A stretch of 64,000 nucleotides of DNA from Anaeramoeba flamelloides (taxonomy: Eukaryota; Metamonada; Anaeramoebidae), in assembly GCA_027625915.1 (NCBI GenBank), contig JANTQA010000036.1, forward strand, positions 7,895,001 through 7,959,000. The letters run 5' to 3'. A program made the translations under genes and the position numbers. The notes under the pieces are model-generated. The model had not been told where the DNA came from and did no database searches. It worked only from the letters and a program-made list of their open reading frames with translations. Shown here in pieces: positions 12,298-23,254 of this stretch. Numbering within the stretch: position 1 is the stretch's first letter; each line of letters opens with the position of its first letter.

Positions 12298-15200
12298 TTG
12301 TTTATTATTATTATTATTAGTAGTAGTAGTAGTATTAGTATTAGTATTAGTATTATTATTTTGATTATGGCTATGATTATGATTGTTATGATAATAATAA
12401 ATATTATAATGAAAGAATATTTTTTTTCTTCTTTATTTTTTATTTTTATTAATGATGCTTTATTTTATTAAAATAAATATTTCCTTAAAAGAAGTTTTGT
12501 TTTGTTTATTTACTATAAGTGTAACAGATTTTTGGGAAAATTATTACTTTTCAAAATTTGTCAAATTCTCAATTTTTTAAAATTCTCATTTTTTTCAAAA
12601 TATTCAATTCGATTGAAATATATTGGCTGTATGTATGGAAAAACAGTTAGGGTAGGTTAGAGCATGTTAGAGTGGGTAAGGATAGGTTAAGGTTTTGGTA
12701 TTTTAGGAAATTTCAGCAAGGATTTTATAAAAAAAAAAATAAAAGTACCAATCAGATTCTTGTTGCTTGTTTTAAAGGGAAATAATTTTCCACTTAACTT
12801 TTTGTGTTAGAATTGAGTTTTGGAACAAATTTTTAAAAATATTTAATCTTGATGATTTATATCAACATTTTGGATTTTCTACAATACAAGTAATAAAAGA
12901 CTACTCATCACAAAATAATCTTTTTTATTTTTCCTTTCACAATCCTTCAAAACAATTAAAACTTTCATACCGATGATAATAATCAAGAAAATCTAAAAAA
13001 ATAATAAAAAATTCAATTTAACCAATTTTGAAATTTATTAATATACTCCAAATTTTTTATTATCGAATTTTTAATTAAACTCTGTTTTTTTCATAAGTAG
13101 TTAGTTTTTCGTTGAGTGTATTAAGTTTCTTTTTATTTTTTTGGAATACAATTACAAATTATTCATAATGATAAAGCAACCATCTATTCAAAATATTCAC
13201 TTTTTTATCTTTTTGGAGGATGATCAGAAAAACATTTTTTACTTTGGTTTCACCTTTTGTTAATTTTTAGTATTTGTAGTGTTTCCTGAAAATTTATTTA
13301 TTACAATTTTTTTCAAATCTATAATAAAAGGCCATTTTAAAATGATGTGTAGAATTTTTCTTTATCTTCTTTGGGAAATATTGATTGATTTACCTTTTGT
13401 TCTTATCTTAACATATTCTTGTAATATTTTATTTTATTGTTGTTGGAAAAAATAAATATTTTAAGTGAATCGGGTGCATTACTTGGAATAAAAAAATCAA
13501 ACAAAACAAAAATACATTAAGTAATAAAGTTTTCAGATCTAATTGAATATTACCTTAAAGTGAGAATGTTGACTTATGTTATTAAAATATTACTCAAATA
13601 ATAGTTTTTTATCCAAAAATGTAAATATCGAGAAAGATTGGGATCAATAAAAGAGATAATAAACAAGCTTAAGATATATTGTGGTATATTTATCCTTTTT
13701 TGCCAAATATTTTAAATTTAAACTGTTGTTGTTTTCAGAGGATTGAGATAGTAAATAATTAAATAAAAGTACATTAAAAATAATCAACACATAGAATTAT
13801 TTATAGGATCTGAGAATTTTTTTTTGTAATGTAATCTAACACAATCTATTGTTGAGATTAATAATTATTTAACAATTGTTTGTTTTTCAAAGGTTTTTCC
13901 TTCATAATTTTCAATTTTTTGTTCCCCAGATAATAGAAATATTCTTAACTATCCAAAAAAAAGGGAAAAAATGTAAATTATAAATATCAAGAACCATATT
14001 ACAAAAAACAGTAATTTTAAAAACAAATAAGTACTCAGACAAAAACTTTGAACAAAATTTAAAAAAATCCAAAAAAAAAAAAAAAAATATCTTCATAGAT
14101 GAAAATTAAAAAAAAAAACAATCTTAAATCTAAATATTTTATTAACAACAGCTAGCACAATAGAACTAAATAGTATATGAAAAGCATATAAAAATTTTTT
14201 GAGGAGGGGGGGGGGATTTCCATAATTTTTTGTTCACCATAAAAAAAATGTGTTTTATGCCAAAAAAAGCTGTGAAATTTATTCCATTATGAAATTCAAA
14301 AAAAAAAAGTCTTTATATAATTTCCTTCTCTAAAGATGTTTTTAATAAGTACAAAGTTAGAAGTTTTCAAACTGAACATTTCAAGAGTTGAATTTATGAA
14401 TCTAAGAAGTTTTATTATCATTTTCTAAAACTTTTGGTCTCGCTTTTTTCAAAAAGTTGGTAGTAACAAAATAGTTTTTTTCAATTTTGTTTTTAGTAAA
14501 AATATGAAAAATATATTTGCGATATTTGGATTTTTCCTTAATAAATTAATCCAGATCTTGTTAAATAAGTTATGATATATGGTCTCTTATTCAATAATAT
14601 TTTTTATTTATATGTATATTTTAAAAAGATAAATAATTCATAAAAATAGTAAAAATTAAAAAAAAAAAACAAATATTAATCTGGCTCAAACTGATCACCA
14701 AATAATTTAAATTTAAACAAGTGTTGAAAAAAGTTCAAATTTAAGAATGAAAAAAAATTTAAATTTTTTTTTTTAAATTTAATTTATATTTTAATTTTTT
14801 ACTTTTAAATTATTTAGAATCAAAAATAGACATTTATAGCTATTGAATAATAATCAATTGATAAAAAAATTTTGCTATGTGATAGTCAAAATATCTTTAG
14901 GAAATGAATAAATTATTGATAAAAAAATTTATATCATTCTGGTGTTGAAATGTATCAAATATTTTAGTTTTTCCAGTTGAAAAATATATGTTTTAATAAT
15001 TAAAAAGAATAAGTTTTTGATAATTTGGCAAACTTTTAAAAAAAATATAAAAATTTTTTAGATTAATTTTTATTGAAAAATAATAAAATCACAAAAACAA
15101 AGTAAAAATTTTAAAAATGATGAAAAAATTTTTTTCAAGCTATTTTTTTATTGTAGAATCCTATACAATTTTTAATTATAAAATTTTCTTTCTAAGGAAA

Positions 15201-15352
15201 TTATTTATAAATTCTATATGTTTGAAATTTTTCATAACAATTTTAAAAACAAAAATACTATGTTAAAAAGACAATTAGGTTCTTTGGTGTGCCTGAGGTA
15301 TGTATATTCTTGATCTATAATGAATAATGTGTAAAATCATTTTCTATTAAAT
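12298..15352. other. Intergenic between DOCK and PUF 3' ends
   Basis: No gene was recognised. Just after the DOCK stop lies a run of TTA, GTA and TTAGTA triplets (about 12301-12360). At about 12645-12700 there is a loose series of GGTTAG-like words (GTTAGGGTAGGTTAGAG...GGATAGGTTAAGG). A run of ten G lies at 14206-14215. The rest is AT-rich with homopolymers. Both flanking genes end here, so it should hold two polyadenylation regions and no necessary promoter. Confidence 0.6.
12301..12360. repeat. TTA/GTA triplet microsatellite
   Basis: Consecutive TTA, then GTA, then TTAGTA units follow directly after the DOCK stop codon, in the 3' UTR or downstream flank. Confidence 0.8.
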
Positions 15353-18279
15353 TTACCATTTTTTAAGTGTAGTACTTCTTTGCCATGATTTACTTTTTCC
15401 ATGTCCCATGTTTCTTTTTTGGCTTAATGTAAGTTTCTCTGTTAAAGTGGTATTTCTATAGATTTTTTGTTGAATTTTCTTCCCGTAGCGAGTTTTTTTC
15501 AAAGAAGGAAGATGAGGGAAGATCACATCGCTCAGCTTTTCATTATCTTTATCATTTGCAACGTCTAAGGCGGTTTGTACAACATAATTAGCATAGCGGT
15601 CTTTTAATAGTTTCAAAATTTTGTTTTTTGGTTGAATAATCAATTCGTAAATCAATAATTGTTTATATTGATAATTAAAGACATTTAAACATTTTTCAAC
15701 AACATTTGAACTAAACTTCTGAATGGAAAAGGAATATAAATTTTGTTTTACAGTTTCTGCAATTTCATTCCATCGAAACCCCTTGTTTAATATATATTGT
15801 ATAACATAATTAGCATATCTGTCTTGAATTAATATGAACGCATTATCGATAATTGTTTGAATAATTAATTCTAAATCTTCATCCTTTGCAGAATCAATAC
15901 TTCGCTGCATTACACAACATCCGTGCTTATGTGTGGAAATTAGAACACAATGGTCAACCATCCCTTGATAGATATATTTTTTATCTTCTTCAGTTAGTTT
16001 ATATAAACATTTTTGCAAAATATGATTTCCATTTGAATCATTTGCTAATTCAACCTTTTTTTTTTTTTTTTTTTTCATTTTTTATTTGTATTTTTATTAT
16101 TTATTTATAATTATGAGAAATGGAATGTTCAGAAGAAGAATTAGGAAATATAAAAAAATAAAAATTTCCAAATAATCAAGAATAAATTAATTAAATTGGT
16201 ATCGTCATTTGAAAAAAGTGTGAACAAAAAAGTTTTCAAAATAATCTATAAAATAGTAATCAAACTTCAATTGCCTATTTTTAGTACTTTCTTAGAAATA
16301 TTTTGAGGTAAAACTTTTTTAAAACGACATTACCAAAGAAAAAAAAAGAAAAATAGCAAATAATAAAAAGAAAAAAAAATTGAACAAGAACAAGAAAAAA
16401 AACAAGACAAGACAATATCAAATAATAAAAAGAAAAAATTAAAGAATAACTCATGGTAAAATATACGAAAAAAAATAAAAATAATAATAATAAAAAGGAA
16501 TTATATTTACAAATGCAGATTTAATTCCATGAATCAAAATCGAAGAATGATCTGGGTGATTAATTAATTCAATCATTTTTTGAACAGCTCTAGTACCGTA
16601 TTGATTTAACGAAATTGAAGGTAATTCGGGTGAAATTTGTTTGAAAATCAAACTTTTATCTTCAATGGTTGAATATTCAAACATTTTTTGAATCAAATAA
16701 TTGCCAAAAGGGTCAATTATGATTTCAATTAAATGGTTAGAAATCTCATCAAGAATTATTTTTGTAATCTTTGTATCTTTTGTATTTTCTATTTGCTTTT
16801 GTAAAAATCTACATCCGAATTGATCTTTCGCAACTAAATAAATTCTACCAACAACATCTTCAATCGATGTTAATCTTTCATAATTTGCATTAATTGGGAC
16901 TTTTCCAGACTTTAATAGATTTTGAATTTTTTTTTATTATTTATTTATTTAATTTTTTTTTTTAATGAAAGAAGAATTATTTGATTAAATAAAGAATTAA
17001 TAAAATACTAATAAAAAAAGAATTAATAAAACAATAATTAATACAAAAGATTATTATTAAAAAAAAATAAAATAAAATAAAAGAAAGAAGGAAAGGAAAA
17101 GAAAGGAAAGGAAAGGAAAGGAAAGGAAAGGAAAAGAAAAGAAACAAAAGTAAAAGAAAAAGAATTAAAAAAGAATTTTATAAAAGATAGAAAAGAATTA
17201 AAAATAAATTACATCATAAGACACTGATCTTCTATGACCAAAACTTCTTAATTCAATAGTTCTAGGCGAGGGTTGAATGTTTTTTTTCGAATTATTTGTT
17301 TCATTTAATTGCTGATTTATAAGTAATTGTTCTTGTCCATTTTCCTTTTTTTGATCCATTTCCTCTTTTTGTTGTTTTTGCTTTTCATTTTCTCTTAATT
17401 TTTCATTATTTTTTTGTTGGATTTGATTATTATAAATGTTTGTGGGCTGGTATTTGTTTGACTGTTCTTGAATCTTGGGATTAATTTGGGATTGAGGAAT
17501 AATTTTTGGTTGTAAAAATTGTTCACCATTAATGGGAAAATTGGAATAATATTGCTGATAATTTTTTTTCACATCAATTTGAGTTAAAAATTCTCTTTTT
17601 TGAATTTGAGTTTTCAATGCAATACTCCAACTCCTTCTTTCCCTTGGTTTCCTTCTTAATTTACTTAGGTGGATTTTGTTCCTGGTTCTTTGTGAAAGAT
17701 TATTTACATTAAATTTATTCTTTTCATTTTGGTTTTGATTTCGATTTTGGCGGTTGTGATTTTGATTTTGGCGGTTTTGATTTTGATTTTGATTTATATG
17801 ATTATGATTCATTTGATTTTGATTAACATTTAAATTGTTTTGGTTATTTAATAAATTGTTTGAATTAAGTTTCCCAATTTGGTTATTTTGAAGTTGTAAA
17901 TTTGAAATTGGAATAGGAATTTTATTTAATTGATTTTTTTCATACAAAAGATCCTTTTTTTCATTTGTTATTCTCGTCTCAAGGTTATTTTGTGATGAAA
18001 TTGGTGAATGGCTTCTTGATTTTGTTAATTTTTTTTTGTTAGTTGTAAAGTTTAAGAGATCTTGATTAAAATGATAATTATTTTTTGGATTGCGATTGCT
18101 ATAATCATTGTGATTGATGTTGTTGTTAAAGTTATTTTGATTGTTCATATTGTTATTGTTATTGCTATTGTTTATTTTACTTTGATTTAATTGTGAATTT
18201 TTATTTTTCTCATATCCCCATAAATAACTTGCTTTTTGTGGTTCAATGGTTTTATTAAAATAATTATTAGTTTGGTTAT
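15353..18279 (-). CDS. Pumilio-family (PUF) RNA-binding protein
   Basis: Cytoplasmic mRNA-binding repressor expected to recognise UGUA-type elements in 3' UTRs. Three exons on the - strand: 18279-17213 (N-terminal, poorly conserved, rich in N and Q), 16909-16511 and 16054-15353. Introns of 303 and 456 nt start with GTAATT and GTAAAT, and both are phase 0. Exons 2-3 encode eight PUF repeats. Their recognition triads, read from helix 2, are C-R/Q, N-Y/Q, T-R/Q, N-H/Q, C-C/Q, N-Y/Q, S-N/E, N-Y/Q. By the known PUF code, repeats 8 to 1 predict UGUAUAUA, the classic Pumilio site. The end KTRYGKKIQQKI is the usual C-cap, followed by a basic tail. The 5' end is unresolved: the open frame lacks an early ATG and begins after a plausible acceptor (GATAATAG) that needs a one-base-phase upstream exon, which I could not find. 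Otherwise translation could begin at an internal Met near residue 48. Confidence 0.95.
16910..17212 (-). other. PUF intron 1 with GGAAA-type repeat
   Basis: This 303 nt intron is inferred from the phase-0 donor GTAATT and the acceptor TTAAAG. On the + strand, 17085-17145 is a (GGAAA)n and (GAAAA)n simple repeat. No other feature is seen. Confidence 0.75.
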
Positions 18280-18732
18280 CTATTATCAAAAAGAAAATAA
18301 TTAAAAAAAAATTAAGGTTTTAACATAAAATGAAATATCAATATATATATATATGTTTATTCTTCATGTTATTTTGAATATTCTATATTCTGTATAGAAT
18401 TCAAAAGTTTTTAAATCTGCTTTTTATTAATTCTGTTTTTTAAATTGGGTTTTAAATGAGTAAAAATGGATTTGAGAATAATAAATGTAATTAAATAAAC
18501 ATCATTTTTAACTTTTTTTAAATGGAGCTTTGATTAGATCTCTGTAAAATCAATTTGAGCATATTTAAAATTGTTTCGATATATAGGATTAAATTATTCT
18601 GTGATTTTGGAATCGATTTTAGTCTTATTTATATTCATTTTCTTGAATGAGTATTATTGAGATTCAAAAAAAAATATAATTTAGTTTTTTTTTTCCATTA
18701 AAAAGTGAGTACTAAAAGTTCACGTATCTGCA

Positions 18733-19200
18733 GTTAGGTTTTCCAGAATTTAAAAGAATGGAGTAAAATCATAGATTGTATTCAATTCTTTTGAATTCTG
18801 GAAAACCACCGTTAGATTTTTTTTACTTTTTGAAATGTAAAGAAAATTTATTTAATTTTCTTAACATTTCAAAAATTAAAAAAAAAACAAGGCACTCAAC
18901 GGCACTTTCCGTTAGGTTTTTTTTTACTTTGAGAAATAAACCGAAATTTTATTTAATTTTCGGTTCATTTCTCAAATTAAAAAAAACCTAGGCACTCTAC
19001 GGCACTTGACAGCACTTGACGGCACTTAACATTAGGTTTTCAAGAATTTAAAAAGAATTGAGTATAATCATAGATTTTTACTCTATTCTTTTGAATTTTG
19101 GAAAAACATTATAAACTTTTCTTGGGTTTTCTGTTTATTTGAAAAAGTAAAAAAAACCTAGAACGCTTCACAAATAAAATAAAAAACTTTGAGAAAGGTG
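18733..19200. repeat. Array of TTAGG...CCTAR hairpin modules with decamer spacers
   Basis: At least four palindromes lie in series. 18733-18808 is the same TTCCAGAATTTAAAAGAAT module as in the LINE. 18811-18890 and 18911-18990 are poly-T / ACTTTGAGAAATAAACCGAAA modules. 19029-19110 is the first type again. A half module with TTTTCTTGGGTTTTCTG follows. Between them are decamer spacers: GGCACTCAACGGCACTTT at 18895-18910, and GGCACTCTA, CGGCACTTGA, CAGCACTTGA, CGGCACTTAA at 18990-19028. Module ends are TTAGG and CCTAG. Each palindrome could form a long hairpin. No coding sequence is associated. Confidence 0.8.
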
Positions 19201-20209
19201 TAATTAGTTTTTTTTTTAATTTAAGAAATTAAAAAAAAACTCGGTACTATATAGTACTCTAAAACACTTCCCGAATCCCTAATCTGGATTTGAGATATTA
19301 TTGATTCGAAAGAGAAAGGGATCTGGTCATTTCTCTCAAAAAATCGGATCCACTTCAGAAATTGAAATAGATTTTGTTCCAATTCCATTCGGGTTCGATT
19401 TTTAGAATAGTCAAAAAGATCCAAATCTGCCAGACGATTTCTTCAAAGAATTAGCAGTTTTGTGAAGAATAAGCCTGATTTTGACTCAATTAAAATTACG
19501 CCTTGATAATTTTTGTAACTTTTTGAGAAAATGATATACAATCAAAAATATTGTTGTTAAGATGATTCAAACCTCTACCTTAGGATTGTAAGTTGGGCGC
19601 TTTACGGCTGTTACATTATTGGTACTCTTAAAAAAGATTTAGTTATCAATTTGGAATTACAAAAACCACCCTTTCACCTAAATTTGAGTATAAAATAAAT
19701 ATAAAAAGGAACTTCTTTTGATTTGTGAAAAAAAAAAAAGGGTGTATTTGTTTTCCATAAAAGTTATGATAGTGAATTTAAATTAGTGTGATAATAAAGA
19801 TTTTTCAAAAGTGTCTTTAAAATAGGTGATAAACTAAAATATAGCTATTTTTATTTTTTTTTCCATTTTTTCCCTCGCTAAATCTTTTTATTGGGAAGAA
19901 TAGTTACAAAGGAGAAAAGTTCAAGGTGTTACTTGCTAATACTGAGATACTGAAACATGAAAGTATGAGTAACTTGAAAATATAAACAAGAAAAAGCAAA
20001 GACAAAAATATCAAAGGTTTAAAGCAAATCAGATCTAACAAAAAAAAAAAAGAAATTATAACAATTTAAACAACAATCGCCAATTGAACATGATCAATCA
20101 ACTCTCAAACGAAACTAAATTAACTAAAAATATCGTGGCTATGATTTCCAGGTGTTCTTGGTTAAATATAGCATTGGTTTTTTTTTTTTCTTTTGATCCC
20201 AATTACTTG
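19201..20209. other. Unassigned stretch downstream of hairpin array
   Basis: There is no gene I can support. The island 19250-19520 has fewer homopolymers and is open for 67 codons on the - strand (19424-19221), and in parts on the + strand (e.g. RRFLQRISSFVKNKPDFDS, ending near 19502). It could be a degraded coding fragment, but no family is recognisable. GGGCGCTTTACGGCTG at 19596 resembles a decayed hairpin spacer. Confidence 0.4.
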
Positions 20210-21651
20210 CTATAAACTCCTTAGAAACCTAAATTGTTTTTTTCTTTTTCTTTTTATTTCTTTAATTTTTGTTTTTGCCTTTTTGGCATAAAGAAAATAA
20301 TATCTAGGTATTTGCTTTTCATGAATAATCGTGAAATCTGTGATTTTACGTATGTATCCCTTTTGGGGAAATTTAAGTAAAAGAACATCTAGAGCCAATT
20401 TACACTTCTTCAATACTATTAAATATACCAATTTTTGGTATTCTATTAAACACTTTTTCAAACTACTTGATAACGAATTAATAAATGGAAAAAAATTCAG
20501 ATTTTGAGGATTTAATTTTAAAGAGTGAGTTTAAGGTTAGTTAATGAATTGGGATGGTATTATTTTTTTTTTTCACATACAGAAGAATTAGTTTTGTTTT
20601 TGTGATTTGATTGTGAAGTAAAGTTCTTGATCTGCAAGTTGTATGAACTTGTGTGTGCTTTCAGGGTTTCTTTGTTAACTTTGATCTCTCTTTATTGTTT
20701 GATCATAATGAGATTAAAAAAGATTTAACAAAAATAAACCAATATTAATTTGGAGGAGAGTTATTTGAATTCAGTCCATCTCTGGATTTAGGAAAATGCT
20801 TTTTTTGGAATAAATGGCAAAGAAGAAACTTGTTAATTTTTTTTTTGCTGAAAAATATTTCAAACTGTTGGATTAAAAATATTCTGAGAGAGATCATTCT
20901 ATTTTTCAAATAAAAACAAAATTGGTGGCTCATCTTTGAAGGAAGGAAGTGTCAAAAATAATAATTGAAAACTGGGGAACAAAATTTCGTTAATTTAATT
21001 AAAACCTAAAAAAAAAAAAAAAAAATGAAAAGAGAAGAATAGTTCTTTGTTTTTGGAAAAAATCAAAATAACGAGTTGGCTTTAAATTTTGAATTAAAAA
21101 GAATTTTTGGTTGTTAAAACAGATCAGTCAGCAAGAAAAAGCAAAAAAAAAATCAAACAAAAAAAAAAAAAAAAATTATTTACTGTAATTGATACTGTTT
21201 AGGTTGTAAGGTGTTTTAGTAGAATTGTGATCTTGGAGTTCTTTAAAACTTGATGAATTTTTGAAATTAGTGAATTGAGGAATTTCCCAAGACTTTATTT
21301 GTTTAAGAAATTATATTCAGTGATAAGTATAAAAACACAAAAAATTTAAAAAAAAATCCGAAAAATAAGGAAACAAGAAACGATCAGTAAGTTGTCAACT
21401 AACAACTAAAGAAAAGTCTTTACCAAATTTTTAGTGTGGTTTGGTTTTTTTCTGAAATGATCAGATCTTTTGTTGTTTGTTATTTTCTGTCCAACATTCG
21501 TTTTGGTATTAGACGGGACAAAAAATTGTGCAAATTTTGTATCATAAGCAAAAATGTTCTGTTGACCGAAAGAAAGATTTGGTGTGCCAGATTTTGGGTT
21601 TGTTATTTGTTGTTGTTGTTGTTGTTGTTGTTGGTTGTCATTAAAACTCAT
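20210..21651 (-). CDS. Possible small four-exon gene, Gln-rich N-terminus
   Basis: Not recognised. A consistent splice model exists on the - strand. Exon 1 runs 21651-21424 (ATG; MSFNDNQQQQQQQQQ then NLSFGQQNIFAYDTKFAQFF; donor GTAAAG). Exon 2 is 20631-20581 (acceptor TTGCAG, donor GTATGT, IKNFTSQSNHKNKTNSS). Exon 3 is 20462-20404 (acceptor AAGTAG, donor GTAAAT, FEKVFNRIPKIGIFNSIEE). Exon 4 is 20303-20210 (acceptor ACCTAG, basic tail, stop TAG). All phases agree and the product would be 143 residues. Exon 1 looks most genuine. The small exons could be chance alignments of GT and AG in AT-rich DNA, and the first intron (about 790 nt) is long. No domain is visible. Confidence 0.3.
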
Positions 21652-23254
21652 GATAAGAATAAAAATACAAGGAACGAAAGAGATAATAAAAAAAAATGAA
21701 AAAAAATGGTAAAAAATGAAATAGTTCACACTAAATTGAAATGATTTAATGTTTGGTTTTTATTCTCTTTGGTTCTTTATTTTGGAAACAACATTTACAG
21801 GGTGTAAAGTGTTATAGGATGGGAATAATGTTGATTCATAATCAGTAGAGATTTTTACAAGTTGAAGAATTGTGTTTCATTTTCGTTGGGTTCTTTGAAT
21901 TTGTCAAAACTTTAATCTCTTGTTGAAATTCTGAAAAACTGAAATAGATCAGTTGTGCAAAAAGTTTGTTCATCTGTTGTTAACTGTTTGATATTGATTA
22001 GTGAAATTTGACTTGTCTTTAAATTACGACTATTTTCAAAATTGAAAAAAATTATTTTGTAGTTTTTCGCTATGTGGATTTTCTTCAATAATTTACTCTT
22101 TTTTTAGAAAAAATCTTCAAATTTGATCCTTCATTTGTTGAATTTCTTTTTTAATTATCCAACTCTAAAAAACCAATTATCAGATTTGTTTATCATTTGT
22201 TGTCGGTTTCTTTGATCGATTAGTGTTAAGGTCTTCTAGAAAAAAGAAAAACAACTTTTTCACTTGCAGACACAGATTAACCATGTCAAGACGATTTATT
22301 CTACATCAGTAATAAAAACCAAATAATTAACCTTTAAAAATCTAAAATTTGACTTAAAAGTTGTGACAGATTACCTTACCATGGTTTTGAATGTATCCAA
22401 TTTTGGGAGAAAAAAGAACAATAATTTTCCATCTCAAAAAAGCTGATATTAAAGTTCCAATTCAAAAAAAAATATAAATATTACATTTTGATAACCAAAC
22501 ACAACACCTTCACTAACCATTTCAAAAAGTGAATTGTAAATTAATTTTACTTGGATTATAAGAGCTTTGAAGATACAGTGATCAAAATAATGCGTGCACA
22601 AAGACTATAATCCGTGTTTCAAAATATTATCGGTGTTTTTTTTTCTTCTTGTACCAAGGCAACATCCAATCAACTACCAAATAGTACACCTATGTTTAAA
22701 TCTATTTTGAAAGTAAACGTCTGGTTATTTTCAGAAAAATTTAAATAATTAATGAAGATAGTTGAAAATTTTCCATAATATTCTCAATTTTTTTGAAATT
22801 TTTTGATTTGATGATGAATAATGAAAAATTTTCCACTTTGCTCCTTTATTTTAAGGATTTAATTTCAAATAATAGAACTTTAAGAAACCAAAACCATATT
22901 TATTTTGGGATTATTGTTGGTTTCTTTGATCGCTTGATTTAAACTCTTCTATAAAAAAAAAACACGCTTTTTATTTTGAAACACACATAAAATTTTTTTA
23001 CATGCTTTATTTTGACTCTAGTAATATTCAATTTTTTTGAATTTGAAAAACAGTGAGAACACAACCTGATACTTCTTCTTCACACCATAACCAACAAAGA
23101 GAATTTGTCTCAGAGTAGGATGATAGTCTCTGTCATCAAAATTCAAAGTGACGTATGATTCAGGAATATTGCACTCTTAAAGCCAACAAAATCATTTTTT
23201 TTTAACACAAGATCCTTTCTGCTTTTTACTATTTAACAAACCTTTAATTTTTAG
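21652..23254. other. Region upstream of FARSB, transposon relics
   Basis: It contains a Tc1/mariner-like MITE (22576-23021) and, at about 21990-22260, a diverged sequence sharing its right half (GTTGTCGGTTTCTTTGATCG; GTCTTCTAGAAAAA). 23062-23180 looks coding-like on the - strand (see findings). The promoter of FARSB must lie at about 23180-23254, possibly with a 5' UTR intron, because TTTTTAG directly precedes the ATG. Confidence 0.5.
22576..23021. mobile_element. Tc1/mariner-like MITE, copy 1 (446 bp)
   Basis: TA-CAGTGATCAAAATAATGC opens the element. The right end, GCTTTATTTTGACTCTAG-TA, is its imperfect reverse complement. Inside, GTGTTTCAAAATA (left) pairs with TATTTTGAAACACAC (right). 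TA on both sides fits a TA target duplication, and CAGTG...CAAAATAA resembles Tc1/mariner ends. No transposase frame is present. Copy 2 is at 50989-51466 in the same orientation. Confidence 0.75.

Noticed and set aside
19390-19405. GGGTTCGATT as a tRNA B box
   Set aside because: No A box or foldable cloverleaf upstream.
19221-19424. A 67-codon - strand frame beside the hairpin array
   Set aside because: No ATG-supported start, no partner exon and no family; other frames in the island are also partly open.
20485-20524. MEKNSDFEDLILK with a GTGAGT donor on the + strand
   Set aside because: Looks like a first exon, but the next acceptor leads to a stop within eight codons and no further exon was found.
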